Source: Stenotrophomonas maltophilia
GTDB lineage: Bacteria; Pseudomonadota; Gammaproteobacteria; Xanthomonadales; Xanthomonadaceae
DNA: 51,334 nucleotides
Reading direction: 5' to 3'
Assembly (NCBI RefSeq): GCF_013464915.1
Contig: NZ_RAVT01000023.1
Span: 1-51,334, forward strand
How positions within the stretch are numbered: the stretch's first letter is position 1; every line of letters begins with the position of its first letter. This document shows positions 35,485 through 45,710 of the stretch, piece by piece. The notes below the pieces were generated by a model. The model was not told the DNA's origin. It worked only from the letters and a program-made list of their open reading frames with translations, and ran no database searches. Made by a program: the position numbers and the translations under genes.

Positions 35485-36573
35485 ATGCCCTCCAGCTCCC
35501 GCATTCTGCGATTCCGTGGTGCTGCCGCTGTACTCGCCGTCCTGATGGCGATGCCTTTCTGCACGCTCCAGGCGGCGGAGCCGCCCTATTCGGTGGAGGT
35601 CCGCTACAGCCGGGCGCTGGATCTGTTCAATCTGCTGGACAACCTGCCGGACTGGCTGCCTGGATACACCTCGCCGGTGTATCGGGAAGCGTGGCAACGC
35701 CGCTTTGGCCTGACCGATCAGGACCGGGCGCTGTTGGCCGACTACGCGGCTTTCCGGCAGCGCACCTCACCGCTTGCGCGGAGCGGTTCGGAGCCGTCGG
35801 CGCCGGCTGATCGCCTGTTCGCGGGCGCTGACACCCGCACCGGCGATCCTTACGCGAGGCATTTCCTTGCCGCACCCTCCTTCCCCGCGGCTGTTGAAGC
35901 CGCTATCGAAGGGCAGGGCAGGGAGGATCAGCTGCTGCTGCGCCGCTACTACGCGCACTTCGCGCCACGTGCCGAACAGCTGCTGGCGACCCAGGCGCCG
36001 TTTGTTGCGCAGCAGGCGTCGCTTGCCCGGCAATTGGCCGCGCCTGCGGTGCTGGCGCTGGCCCAGCAGATGAAGGCGTTCTTCAACGTGGAAGATTCGC
36101 CCGTCTTCCAGGTCCGCTTCGTATGGTGGCCCGAGGCGGAACGAACCCAGGCCAAGCTGCGCGGTGGCTACATCCTGCTGTTCTCGACGTTCGAGAGCGA
36201 CGACGACTGGGCGCCGATCGTGATGCACGAGTTCAGTCACTTCCTTTCGGCGGGACAGCCAGTGCCGCAGCGGCGGATCCTGGCCGAGTCCTTCGCCGCG
36301 TTGTGCCCGGAGGCCCTGGCGCTGCCCAACCCGCTCAATGCACTGGAAGAGCCGCTGGCGATCTACTGGGGCCAGTACCGCTTCGAGCAGCAGGTGCGCG
36401 GCCAGGCGCTGTCAGCGGAGAGCGCCTGGTACGTGCAGCCGCAGGCCGACCGTGCGGCGAAGGCGCTTGCAACGGCCTTTCCGGCCGGCGGCCCTGCGCC
36501 ACGCCTGGAGGTGGGCCCCTTGCTGCGCGCTGCGGCGTCTGCCTGCAGCGTTGCAGAAGATGGGCAGCGTTGA
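35485..36573 (+). CDS. Secreted zinc-metallopeptidase-like protein
   Basis: A 362-residue protein with a signal peptide (about 1-31) and a gluzincin-like HEFSH motif (248-252) preceded by a GGYILLFSTFES strand and followed by LAESFAALCPEAL, which could supply a Glu ligand. The N-terminal region (32-230) is helical and unrecognised. It may be a periplasmic protease or a catalytically specialised member; no peptidase family assignment is firm. Start ATG 35485 gives a good signal peptide; the longer frame is unlikely. Shine-Dalgarno is weak. Confidence 0.72.
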   Translation: MPSSSRILRFRGAAAVLAVLMAMPFCTLQAAEPPYSVEVRYSRALDLFNLLDNLPDWLPGYTSPVYREAWQRRFGLTDQDRALLADYAAFRQRTSPLARSGSEPSAPADRLFAGADTRTGDPYARHFLAAPSFPAAVEAAIEGQGREDQLLLRRYYAHFAPRAEQLLATQAPFVAQQASLARQLAAPAVLALAQQMKAFFNVEDSPVFQVRFVWWPEAERTQAKLRGGYILLFSTFESDDDWAPIVMHEFSHFLSAGQPVPQRRILAESFAALCPEALALPNPLNALEEPLAIYWGQYRFEQQVRGQALSAESAWYVQPQADRAAKALATAFPAGGPAPRLEVGPLLRAAASACSVAEDGQR

Positions 36574-36741
36574 TCGGCATGCCGGGGTATCCGGTCCGCA
36601 GGGTTGGCGCCTGCCAGTCCATTCTGGCAATCCGCAAGAAGTTGTAGAGCCACCGTCATAGCGGATTGGTAACTTCATTGGCACGAATTTGCGACACACT
36701 GGCGACGACCATCCAAGCCAGGACAGACACGGAGACGGTGG

Positions 36742-37314
36742 GTGACCGATGCAAGCCAACAACGCAGCCTGCGACAGCTGATCGGGCCGGTCGGTGCCGA
36801 CTACCAGCGGCGCGCGTTGCCGCCGGGCTGGGTCTGGGCGGTGCTGGCGGTGCTGCTGGCGGCCACCTGGCTGACCGAGCTGCCGGCCACGGCTGCGGCC
36901 GCGCTGATCGCCAGCGCGGTGGTGGTGCACTGGTCACAGCGCGGTCGCATCCATTGGCTCGGCTGGCGCCTGCCGGGACTGGCCGTACTGGCGGCCCTGC
37001 TGTGGGGGCCGGAAGTGCTGTCGCAGTGGTTCGAGCACGGGCTGGCCGTGGTCCTGATGTCGTTGGCCAGTCTCAGCATTGGCGTGCACGTGTGGCAGTC
37101 GCGGCAGCTGGCGCGCCAGCTGCAGGGCGCGGCCGATGCGCTGGATGATGCCCAGCTGCTGTCGTTGCTGCCCGATGATGCCGCGCAGCTGGCCCAGCAG
37201 TGGCGGGAGGGGGATGATCGCTACGCGCCGGAACTGGCGGTGGTGATGCACCTGGCGGTGATGCACGCGGCGCTGGCGCCGCGCATGCGCGGGCAGGGCG
37301 TACTGGCGGGGTGA
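36742..37314 (+). CDS. Hypothetical membrane protein, 190 aa
   Basis: Four hydrophobic stretches between residues about 29 and 115 (VWAVLAVLLAATWL, AAALIASAVVVHW, LPGLAVLAALLWG, VLMSLASLSIGV) followed by a soluble, Gln/Asp-rich C-terminal part (LARQLQGAADALDDAQLLSL). No family recognised. Start GTG 36742 has GGAG about 7 nt upstream. Followed by GTAG repeats and the convergent smpB. Confidence 0.7.
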   Translation: MTDASQQRSLRQLIGPVGADYQRRALPPGWVWAVLAVLLAATWLTELPATAAAALIASAVVVHWSQRGRIHWLGWRLPGLAVLAALLWGPEVLSQWFEHGLAVVLMSLASLSIGVHVWQSRQLARQLQGAADALDDAQLLSLLPDDAAQLAQQWREGDDRYAPELAVVMHLAVMHAALAPRMRGQGVLAG

Positions 37315-37330
37315 CCCGCCTTTTGCAGGG

Positions 37331-37430
37331 TCGAGCGATGCTCGACTGCTTCTTTGCCGAAGCCGAGCCAGGACAGCCGAGCATGGCTCGGCGCTACAGA
37401 AAACCAAGGCCGCCGGGCATGGCCCGGCAT
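37331..37430. repeat. Cluster of GTAG-type palindromes
   Basis: Three palindromic units between convergent genes: TCGAGC / GCTCGA (37331-37345), GCCGAGCA / TGCTCGGC reading CTAC at its end (37376-37397), and GCCGGGCA / TGGCCCGGC-type unit (37409-37430). Degenerate members of the family described at 4060. Confidence 0.65.
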
Positions 37431-37437
37431 TGCAGCC

Positions 37438-37941
37438 TTACGCGTCGCGGTTGCCGCGACGCATCACGCGCTGCTTCTCGATCGCCCAGTCGCGGTCCTT
37501 GGCGGCATCGCGCTTGTCGTGGGTCTGCTTGCCCTTGGCCAGCGCGACTTCGAGCTTGATCTTGTTCTTGCTCCAGTACATCGCGGTGGGCACGATCGTG
37601 TAGCCATCGCGCTCGACCTTGCCGACCAGCTTGTCGATCTCGCTCCGGTGCAGCAGCAGCTTGCGCTCGCGCCGGTCGTTGGCCACCACGTGGGTGGAGG
37701 CCTGGATCAACGGGGTGATCTGGGCGCCGATCAGGAAGATCTCACCGTGCTTCACGTAGGCGTAGGCATCGATGATGTTGCCGCGGCCAGCGCGGATCGA
37801 CTTCACCTCCCAGCCCTGCAGGGCCAGGCCGGCCTCGAAGCGCTCTTCGATGTGGTACTCGTGGCGGGCACGCTTGTTCAACGCGATGGTCTTGTTGGCC
37901 GTCGCGCTCTTTGCTTTATCCTTGCCGCTGTTCTTGCTCAT
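37438..37941 (-). CDS. smpB: SsrA-binding protein SmpB
   Basis: A 167-residue partner of tmRNA. The OB-fold core contains [38 protein letters not shown] and [13 protein letters not shown] (each read in part), followed by the basic C-terminal tail [20 protein letters not shown] that enters the ribosomal mRNA channel. Start ATG 37941 is set by the family N-terminus. It is divergent from ratA. Confidence 0.96.
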   Translation of the reverse strand: MSKNSGKDKAKSATANKTIALNKRARHEYHIEERFEAGLALQGWEVKSIRAGRGNIIDAYAYVKHGEIFLIGAQITPLIQASTHVVANDRRERKLLLHRSEIDKLVGKVERDGYTIVPTAMYWSKNKIKLEVALAKGKQTHDKRDAAKDRDWAIEKQRVMRRGNRDA

Positions 37942-37998
37942 TTCCGTATTGTCTCCGATTCGGGCCCGCCCGGTCGATTGCCGAAACGTCCTGTATTC

Positions 37999-38424
37999 AT
38001 GCCTACTATCCGCCGCAGCGCCCTGGTCGAGCATTCGTCCGCGCGCATGTTCGACCTGGTCAACGATGTCCAGGCCTATCCGCGCCGCTTCCGCTGGTGC
38101 TCGGCTGCCCAGATCCTGGAGCAGGGCGAGGACCGGCTGGTGGCGCGCCTGGACCTGGGCCTGGGTTCGTTCAGCACCTGGTTCCAGACCGAAAACACCC
38201 TGCAGCGCCCGCACAGCATCGACATGCAGCTGCGCGATGGCCCGTTCAAGCAGTTGCACGGCCGCTGGGAATTCCATGCGCTGGCCGAGGACGCCTGCAA
38301 GGTCACCCTGACCCTGGAATTCGAACCCAGCTCGCGCCTGCTGGGACCGGCCCTGGCGATCGGCTTCCAGGGTCTGGCCGATCGGATGGTCAATGATTTC
38401 GTCCGCGTCGCCGACGAGGCCTGA
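37999..38424 (+). CDS. ratA: RatA/COQ10-type START-domain protein
   Basis: A 141-residue SRPBCC protein; [20 protein letters not shown] and [20 protein letters not shown] align with E. coli RatA/PasT, a protein described both as ribosome association toxin and as a ubiquinone-binding COQ10-like protein. [15 protein letters not shown] is the conserved central strand pair. The divergent start 57 nt from smpB and the following ratB gene are the standard gammaproteobacterial arrangement. Confidence 0.92.
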   Translation: MPTIRRSALVEHSSARMFDLVNDVQAYPRRFRWCSAAQILEQGEDRLVARLDLGLGSFSTWFQTENTLQRPHSIDMQLRDGPFKQLHGRWEFHALAEDACKVTLTLEFEPSSRLLGPALAIGFQGLADRMVNDFVRVADEA

Positions 38425-38427
38425 GCG

Positions 38428-38685
38428 ATGATCGAGGTCGAGGTGGTGCTGGCCTGGCCGCAGCAGGTGCTGTCGCGCCGGCTGCAGCTGGACGAGGGCG
38501 CGACCGTGGCCGATGCCATTGCCGCCGCCGCACTGGAAGGCAGTGACCGATGCCCGGCTGTGGCCGTGCATGGCGTACTGGCGCGCCCGCAGCAGGTGTT
38601 GCTGGAGGGTGACCGCATCGAGCTGCTACGCCCGTTGCAGGCCGACCCCAAGGACAACCGCCGGCGACGCGCGCTCGGCGGTTGA
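38428..38685 (+). CDS. ratB: RatB/RnfH-family ubiquitin-like protein
   Basis: An 85-residue UPF0125/RnfH protein with a beta-grasp pattern ([11 protein letters not shown], then [10 protein letters not shown] near the C-terminus, the family signature). Function is not established. It starts 3 nt after the ratA stop, so they are co-transcribed. An imperfect CCCGTCC / GGACGGG hairpin (38695-38712) separates it from the convergent bamE. Confidence 0.9.
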   Translation: MIEVEVVLAWPQQVLSRRLQLDEGATVADAIAAAALEGSDRCPAVAVHGVLARPQQVLLEGDRIELLRPLQADPKDNRRRRALGG

Positions 38686-38721
38686 TGCCCGCAACCCGTC
38701 CGTGGGGACGGGCAGGGGGCC

Positions 38722-39114
38722 TCAGCGGCCCTTCTTCTTCTTGTCCTTCGGCAGGTTGCGGCCGAACTGGCGCACGGTCTGCTGGGCCAGGGCCTTGTCG
38801 TTGCCCGGGAAGTAGTCGCCTTCCCAACGGGTCACGGTGTCATTATCGAAGAACACCACGAAGTTCTTCACTTCGGTACGGCCCAGGCGGTTCACGCGCT
38901 GGCTGGAGGTGTAGTCCCAGCGCTGGGCGTGGAACGGATCGGGAATGGACGGGGTGCCCAGCAGCGCGGTGACCTGCTGCTTGCTCTGCCCGACCTGCAG
39001 CTTGGCCACGGCATCTTCCCGGATCAGGTTGCCCTGATAGATGGGTTGCTTGTAGATGATGCCGCACCCGGTGGTGGACAGGGCGACGGCGGCGACCAAC
39101 AGGAGATTGCGCAT
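38722..39114 (-). CDS. bamE: Outer-membrane assembly lipoprotein BamE
   Basis: A 130-residue SmpA/OmlA lipoprotein with lipobox TTGC (C17). It has YKQPIYQGNLI, the VGQSKQQVTALLGTPSIPDPF turn and RWDYTSS, the BamE core, and ends in a Lys-rich tail (PKDKKKKGR). It stabilises the BamA-BamD complex that inserts outer-membrane proteins. Divergent from fur with 103 nt between them. Confidence 0.94.
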   Translation of the reverse strand: MRNLLLVAAVALSTTGCGIIYKQPIYQGNLIREDAVAKLQVGQSKQQVTALLGTPSIPDPFHAQRWDYTSSQRVNRLGRTEVKNFVVFFDNDTVTRWEGDYFPGNDKALAQQTVRQFGRNLPKDKKKKGR

Positions 39115-39217
39115 CGGGACTGGCGGTTGGGGAAATCAAACCGATGATACACTCCCGGCGTGCCACCGCGACCCAATCCGAGGCAGCTGGCGCTAAATCG
39201 CCAATGAACGGAGACCT

Positions 39218-39625
39218 ATGGAAACCCACGACCTGCGAAAAGTCGGCCTGAAGGTGACCCATCCACGGATGCGGATCCTGGCGCTGCTCGAACAGCGCAA
39301 TGCCCAGCACCACATGACCGCCGAAGACATCTACCGCCAGCTGCTGGAGCATGGCGATGAGATCGGCCTGGCTACGGTCTACCGGGTGCTGACCCAGTTC
39401 GAGGCCGCCGGCCTCGTGCTCAAGCACAATTTCGAAGGCGGCCAGGCCGTCTACGAGCTGGACCGTGGCGGCCACCACGACCATATGGTCGACGTGGACA
39501 GCGGCAAGATCATCGAGTTCGAAAGCCACGAGATCGAGGAGCTGCAGCGCAAGATCGCAGCCGACCACGGCTACGAGCTGGAAGAGCACTCGCTGGTGCT
39601 GTACGTGCGCAAGAAGCGCAAGTAA
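39218..39625 (+). CDS. fur: Ferric uptake regulator Fur
   Basis: A 135-residue metalloregulator: N-terminal winged helix (HPRMRILALLEQ, TVYRVLTQFEAAGLV) and dimerisation domain with the metal site GGHHDHMVDVDSGKIIEF. The Cys-rich structural zinc motif of E. coli Fur is absent, as in many Xanthomonadaceae. It represses iron-uptake genes when iron is replete. GGAG lies 7 nt before ATG. A strong terminator follows. Confidence 0.96.
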   Translation: METHDLRKVGLKVTHPRMRILALLEQRNAQHHMTAEDIYRQLLEHGDEIGLATVYRVLTQFEAAGLVLKHNFEGGQAVYELDRGGHHDHMVDVDSGKIIEFESHEIEELQRKIAADHGYELEEHSLVLYVRKKRK

Positions 39626-39651
39626 GCCGATCCGGCCAGCCATATGCGACG

Positions 39652-39678
39652 AAACCCCGGGCTTGCCCGGGGTTTTTC
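39652..39678 (+). terminator. Terminator of fur
   Basis: The stem AAACCCCGGGC / GCCCGGGGTTT with a TT loop and a T-run, 26 nt after the fur stop. Confidence 0.88.
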
Positions 39679-39685
39679 GTTGGGC

Positions 39686-39725
39686 GGGGTCAGATCCCTT
39701 TCCCAGGGGAAAGGGATCTGACCCC
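39686..39725. repeat. GGGGTCAGA palindrome overlapping a gene end
   Basis: A 40-bp inverted repeat with arms GGGGTCAGATCCCTTTCCC and its near complement. It is the same family as 6395-6483. It supplies the last codons and the TGA stop of the GDSL hydrolase gene on the minus strand. Confidence 0.85.
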
Positions 39726-40955
39726 AGGGGCTTCGGGTGCGCCCATCAACACCTCCAGATCCACCGCCTCGGCCATCGCCCGGTTACCCGCATCGCCCGG
39801 ATGCAGGTGGTCGCCGGAGTCGTAGGCAGCGGCCATCCGTGATGGATCGGCGGGGTCGCGCAGCGCCGCGTCCAGGTCGATCACCGCGTCGAACGGGCTG
39901 TCGGTGCGCAGCCAGGCATTGAGCTGGCGGCGCAGGGCGTCCTTTTCCGGCTGGTAGTAGTCGTCCAGCGGCGTGCCGGGCAGGGCGCCGGCGAACGGTG
40001 TCAGCGTGACGCCCACGATCCGAACGCCACGGCGATGGGCCTGTTCGGCCAGGGCGCGATACCCTGCCTGCAGTTCGGCCAGCGTGGGCCGGGTCTGGTC
40101 ACGGGCGAACGCTGTGCCGGGCCAGCTGATGTCATTGATGCCGATCAGCACGATCACGCCGGACACCCCAGGCTGGTCCAGTGCATCGCGTTGGAAGCGG
40201 GCCAGCGCGGATTCCCCCATGCCATCGCGCAGCAGCCGGCCGCCGGAGATGCCGGCGTTGACCACCGCCACGCCACGCGGTGCCAGACGTGCGGCCAGGT
40301 GGTCGGTCCAGCGCTGGTCCTGGTCGAGGCTGGCGGTGGCGCCATCGGTGATCGAATCGCCGATCACCACCACGCTGCGTGCGCTGGCCGGTGCCTCGAC
40401 CTCGATGCCGGTCAGGAACAGGCGGGCCGTGGTGGCGCTGGCCTCGCTCAGGTCGTGTGCCTGGCTCTGGTCGCCGGGGGCGATCCAGCTGGTCTGGCGG
40501 CCGTCCCAATGAAAGGTCTGCAGCGGCGTCGGCCCCGGCACAAAGACGCTGACCTGCAGCGCCTGCCCATCCTGTACAGCCAGCGACAGCGGGTCGCTCA
40601 GCCGTTCCTGGCCAGGGTCGATCAGCACCTCGGGCCGGCCATCGAAGCGGAGCGGCTGCGGCATTGAACCTGGCTGCGATGCCACGCTGGCACCGCCGAT
40701 CCGCAGCGGCTGGGTGCCACAGGCGTTGCTCAACCGCACCCGCAGGCGCGCGCCGCCCAGGCTGATGCGCGCGGTCTGGCGGAAGGTCTGGTCGTGCAGC
40801 GACGCCGGTATCAGTGACGGGAACAGGAAGTCCGCTCCCCAGACCGGTTGCGGGCTGGCCTGCCAGCTGGCCACCCAGTGCGGGGTGGGGGCGGCGCTGG
40901 CCGCGCTGGACAGGCCGATCAATGCGGTGGCGGCAAGCTGGCTGAAGCGGTTCAT
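39690..40955 (-). CDS. SGNH/GDSL-family secreted hydrolase
   Basis: A 421-residue secreted esterase: signal peptide (residues 1-22), an N-terminal beta domain with ARISLGGARLRVRLSNACG, then the SGNH catalytic domain with block I VVVIGDSITDG (Ser), the G and N blocks (NAGISGGR, IGINDI) and block V SGDHLHPGDAG (Asp, His). Such enzymes deacetylate or de-esterify polysaccharides. Its last ten or so residues (GVRSLSPGKGI) come from the palindromic repeat, so the tail is probably not conserved. Divergent from a LysR gene. Confidence 0.88.
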   Translation of the reverse strand: MNRFSQLAATALIGLSSAASAAPTPHWVASWQASPQPVWGADFLFPSLIPASLHDQTFRQTARISLGGARLRVRLSNACGTQPLRIGGASVASQPGSMPQPLRFDGRPEVLIDPGQERLSDPLSLAVQDGQALQVSVFVPGPTPLQTFHWDGRQTSWIAPGDQSQAHDLSEASATTARLFLTGIEVEAPASARSVVVIGDSITDGATASLDQDQRWTDHLAARLAPRGVAVVNAGISGGRLLRDGMGESALARFQRDALDQPGVSGVIVLIGINDISWPGTAFARDQTRPTLAELQAGYRALAEQAHRRGVRIVGVTLTPFAGALPGTPLDDYYQPEKDALRRQLNAWLRTDSPFDAVIDLDAALRDPADPSRMAAAYDSGDHLHPGDAGNRAMAEAVDLEVLMGAPEAPGVRSLSPGKGI

Positions 40956-40997
40956 CGGGCAATCCCGGGTGGAGGGGAGGCCATGGTGATTCCGCGC

Positions 40998-41040
40998 TCA
41001 TCTGTGAACTAGACTGCGCATGGATAATCATCTGTGAACT
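40998..41040. promoter_or_regulatory. 13-bp direct repeats between GDSL hydrolase and LysR gene
   Basis: TCATCTGTGAACT occurs at 40998-41010 and 41028-41040, a 30-bp (about three-turn) period in the 97-bp divergent intergenic region. The arrangement suits binding of the LysR protein on one face of the helix. Confidence 0.5.
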
Positions 41041-41052
41041 TGATTCATTGCC

Positions 41053-41970
41053 ATGGCGCGACCCGACATCAACCGATCCGGCGAACTGGAAGTGTTCGTG
41101 CGGGTGATCGAGACCGGTGGTTTCTCCGCCGCCGCCCGCACGCTGGACATGACGCCGTCGGCGGTGAGCAAGCTGGTGGCGCGGCTGGAGCAACGGTTGG
41201 GTACGCGCCTGCTGCAACGCTCCACCCGCCAGCTGCAGCTGACTCCGGAGGGCTGTGCGTTCTACGAGCGTGGCCTGCGCGTGCTGGCCGACCTTGACGA
41301 GGCCGAGCGCTGTGCCAGTGCTCACGCCGAGCCGCGTGGACGCCTGCGGGTCAATTCCAATGTGCCGTTCGGCCAGCATTTCCTGTTGCCGCTGCTGCCG
41401 GCGTTCCTCGAGCGCAACCCGCAGGTGGGCGTGGACCTGACCCTCAACGACGAGGTGATCGATCTGCTGGAGCAGCGCACCGACGTGGCGGTCAGGGCCG
41501 GCCCGCTGAAGAGCTCCAGCCTGGTGGCACGGCGGCTGGGCGCCACGCGGATGATGATCGTGGCCGCACCGGCCTACGCGCAGCGGCATGGACTGCCGCA
41601 CAACGCCGAGGAGCTGCTGTCGCACAACCGTCTGGATATCGGCCATGCGCGCGCGATGCAGGGCTGGCCGCTGCTGCAGGACGGACGCGAGCGGATGCTG
41701 CTGCCCAGCGGCAACGCCCGTGCCAGCAACGGCGATGCACTGCGCCAGCTGGTGCTGGGGGGGCTGGGCATGGCACGGCTGGCTGCGTTCCAGGTGCAGG
41801 CCGACATCGCTGCCGGGCGCCTGCTGCCGGTGCTGGAGGAAGCCAATCCCGGTGACCTGGAAGAGGTGCACGCGGTGTTCCTGGGGCAGGGCGGCTACCT
41901 GCCTCTGCGGGTGCGCGCGTTCCTGGATTACCTGGTGGAGAACGTCGACCTGACGCAGCCACGGGGGTAG
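41053..41970 (+). CDS. LysR-family transcriptional regulator
   Basis: A 305-residue LysR protein: HTH at residues about 7-65 (FVRVIETGGFSAAARTLDMTPSAVSKLVARLE) and a substrate-binding domain from about 95. The effector is unknown. Divergence from the GDSL hydrolase suggests it regulates that gene. Its stop codon TAG is part of the GTAG repeat at 41967. Confidence 0.88.
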   Translation: MARPDINRSGELEVFVRVIETGGFSAAARTLDMTPSAVSKLVARLEQRLGTRLLQRSTRQLQLTPEGCAFYERGLRVLADLDEAERCASAHAEPRGRLRVNSNVPFGQHFLLPLLPAFLERNPQVGVDLTLNDEVIDLLEQRTDVAVRAGPLKSSSLVARRLGATRMMIVAAPAYAQRHGLPHNAEELLSHNRLDIGHARAMQGWPLLQDGRERMLLPSGNARASNGDALRQLVLGGLGMARLAAFQVQADIAAGRLLPVLEEANPGDLEEVHAVFLGQGGYLPLRVRAFLDYLVENVDLTQPRG

Positions 41971-42043
41971 TGCCGGCCGCTGGCCGGCAGCCTCATGATC
42001 TTCGCCGACCCGCATCGGGTTGCCGGCCAGCGGCCGGCACTAC
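41967..42043. repeat. Head-to-head GTAG repeat pair
   Basis: GTAGTGCCGGCC / GGCCGGCA at 41967-41989 and its inverse at 42021-42043, with a 31-bp spacer; a further GCCGGGC / GCCCGGC hairpin follows at about 42052-42070. The left unit supplies the LysR stop codon. Confidence 0.85.
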
Positions 42044-42080
42044 CGCGCGGAAGCCGGGCCCATGCCCGGCTCGGCCGGCG

Positions 42081-43742
<1,662 letters not shown>

Positions 43743-43857
43743 GGGTAAGGGGGTATCAGCAGCCGCGCAACGCTAGCACGCGGGCGAGGGAGGTCCAATG
43801 ACTTGCCAAGGTGATGCGCCGCCATTATCTAGTGTCCGTGTCTCACAGGTTGATTCC

Positions 43858-44922
43858 ATGCACGGTTCTCCCGACCAGCTTGCCCCGCGTGCGCGCCATC
43901 TGCTGCGCACGCTGATCGCGCGTTACATCCAGGACGGTGAGCCGGTCGGCTCGCAGACGCTGGCGCGCGTGGCCGGCCTGGAGGTCAGCCCGGCCACCAT
44001 CCGCAACATCCTCGGCGACCTGGAAGACCTGGGGCTGCTGGCCTCGCCGCATACCTCGGCCGGGCGCGTCCCGACCGCGCATGGCTACCGGGTGTTCGTC
44101 GACAGCCTGCTGCAGATGCAGCCGCCGGGCGAGGGCGAGCTGGCCCGGTTGCGCCAGGAGCTGGCCGGCGGCGGCAGCACCCAGGCCCTGCTCGGCAGTG
44201 CCTCGGAGCTGCTGTCGGCGATGAGCCATTTCGTCGGCGTGGTCAGCGCGCCGCGTCGCGAGCAGTTCGCCTTCCGCCAGATCGATTTCGTGGCGCTGGA
44301 CGGGCGCCGGGTGCTGGCGATCCTGGTGTTCGCCGACAACGAGGTGCAGAACCGGGTCATCGAGACCCGCCAGGAGTTCGCGCCGGGGCAGCTGGAGCAG
44401 GTCGCCAACTACCTCAATGCCCATTTCGCCGGCCTGCCGATGGCCGAGATCCGCACCCGCCTGCTGCTGGAGCTGCGCGACGCCCGTTCCGAGCTGGAGC
44501 AGCTGCTGGCGCACAGCATCGAGCTGGCCGAGCAGGCCCTGCAGCCGGCGGCAGACGACATGCTGGTGGCCGGCCAGACCCGTCTGATGGGGGTGCAGGA
44601 CCTGTCAGACCTGGAGCGCCTGCGCGAGCTGTTCGAGCTGTTCTCCAGCAAGCGCGAGATCCTGCAGCTGCTGGAACGGACCATCCAGGCCCCCGGCGTG
44701 CGCATCTTCATCGGCGAGGAGACCGGGATGATGCCGCTGCAGGGCGTCTCGCTGGTCACCGCCCCGTACACCGCCAACGGCCAGGTGCTGGGCGTGCTGG
44801 GGGTGATCGGACCCAAGCGGATGGCCTACGACCGCATGATCCCGCTGGTCCAGGCCACCGCCGACGTGCTTGGCGCGGCCTTTTCGCCGGCCGGCCGCAC
44901 GCCGGGAACATCCGACGCTTGA
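43858..44922 (+). CDS. hrcA: Heat-inducible repressor HrcA
   Basis: A 354-residue repressor: N-terminal winged HTH (PRARHLLRTLIARYIQDGEPVGSQTLA, then SPATIRNILGDLEDLGLL) and C-terminal IDD domain ending GVLGVIGPKRMAYDRMI. It would repress chaperone genes through CIRCE, but no clear CIRCE (TTAGCACTC inverted repeat) is seen before hrcA, grpE or dnaK here. I prefer ATG 43858; an upstream in-frame ATG 43798 is possible. A poor sigma32-like pair (CTTGCC at 43802, CGCCAT at 43820) lies upstream. Confidence 0.92.
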   Translation: MHGSPDQLAPRARHLLRTLIARYIQDGEPVGSQTLARVAGLEVSPATIRNILGDLEDLGLLASPHTSAGRVPTAHGYRVFVDSLLQMQPPGEGELARLRQELAGGGSTQALLGSASELLSAMSHFVGVVSAPRREQFAFRQIDFVALDGRRVLAILVFADNEVQNRVIETRQEFAPGQLEQVANYLNAHFAGLPMAEIRTRLLLELRDARSELEQLLAHSIELAEQALQPAADDMLVAGQTRLMGVQDLSDLERLRELFELFSSKREILQLLERTIQAPGVRIFIGEETGMMPLQGVSLVTAPYTANGQVLGVLGVIGPKRMAYDRMIPLVQATADVLGAAFSPAGRTPGTSDA

Positions 44923-44985
44923 AACGCAGCATCCCGCCCACACTAGGGTGGGTGGAGGCGGAGATTGACCGCCAGGGACCCAGAC

Positions 44986-45501
44986 ATGAACCACGAACAT
45001 CCAGATATCGAATCCCAGCAGAGTGCCGCTGATGCGGCTGCCGCCGCCGGCGTCAACGACGAAGTGGAGCGCCTGCGCGCCGAAGTCGAGCAGATCAAGG
45101 CCGATGCGCTGCGTGAGCGCGCCGACCTGGAGAACCAGCGCAAGCGCGTGGCCCGTGACATCGAGCAGGCCCGCAAGTTCGCCAACGAGAAGCTGCTGGG
45201 CGAGCTGCTGCCGGTGTTCGACAGCCTGGATGCCGGCCTGAAGGCCGCCGGCGACGACCCGCACCCGCTGCGCGAAGGCCTGGAGCTGACCTACAAGCAG
45301 TTGCTGAAGGTGGCCGCCGACAACGGCCTGGTCCTGCTGGACCCGATCGGCCAGCCGTTCAACCCGGAGCACCACCAGGCCATCAGCCAGGTGCCGACTC
45401 CGGGCGCTGCCCCGGGCAGCGTGGTCACCGTGTTCCAGAAGGGCTACCTGCTCAACGAGCGCCTGCTGCGGCCGGCGCTGGTGGTGGTGGCCGCCGACTG
45501 A
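44986..45501 (+). CDS. grpE: Nucleotide exchange factor GrpE
   Basis: A 171-residue DnaK cochaperone. A long N-terminal helix ([31 protein letters not shown], in part) is followed by the beta domain ending [33 protein letters not shown]. It promotes ADP release from DnaK. AGGGA precedes ATG 44986. Second gene of the hrcA-grpE-dnaK-dnaJ cluster. Confidence 0.95.
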   Translation: MNHEHPDIESQQSAADAAAAAGVNDEVERLRAEVEQIKADALRERADLENQRKRVARDIEQARKFANEKLLGELLPVFDSLDAGLKAAGDDPHPLREGLELTYKQLLKVAADNGLVLLDPIGQPFNPEHHQAISQVPTPGAAPGSVVTVFQKGYLLNERLLRPALVVVAAD

Positions 45502-45518
45502 CTGCCGCGTGGGGCAAG

Positions 45519-45579
45519 GCCGCCGGGCATGGCCCGGCGCTACCTGGCCCCGATCGGCATCGTCGGGCCATGCCCGGCG
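45519..45579. repeat. GTAG-type repeat pair before dnaK
   Basis: GCCGCCGGGCAT / ATGGCCCGGC ending in CTAC (45519-45543) and CGTCGGGCC / GCCCGGCG (45561-45579) form a paired GC-rich element between grpE and dnaK. It may stabilise or separate transcripts upstream of the dnaK promoter. Confidence 0.7.
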
Positions 45580-45618
45580 AAGGTTTTCCAGGCGCTGAAC
45601 ACAGCGTTCGGGAGATGG

Positions 45619-45647
45619 CTTGAATGTTCCACGAGCCTCCCCCACAT
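45619..45647 (+). promoter_or_regulatory. Sigma32-type heat-shock promoter of dnaK
   Basis: CTTGAA (45619-45624), a 15-bp spacer and CCCCACAT (45640-45647) match the E. coli sigma32 pattern CTTGAAA-N11-17-CCCCATNT closely. It lies 64-92 nt before dnaK and would allow dnaK-dnaJ to be induced independently of hrcA-grpE. Confidence 0.65.
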
Positions 45648-45710
45648 CGTATTCATCCACCGGCCGAACGGCCGGACTGACCCCAACAAGCATCCTCAGG
45701 AGTCTCCCCC

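Noticed and set aside
43743..43857. LexA box before recN and CIRCE before hrcA
   Set aside because: Neither the Xanthomonas-type LexA palindrome nor TTAGCACTC-N9-GAGTGCTAA is visible in this gap.
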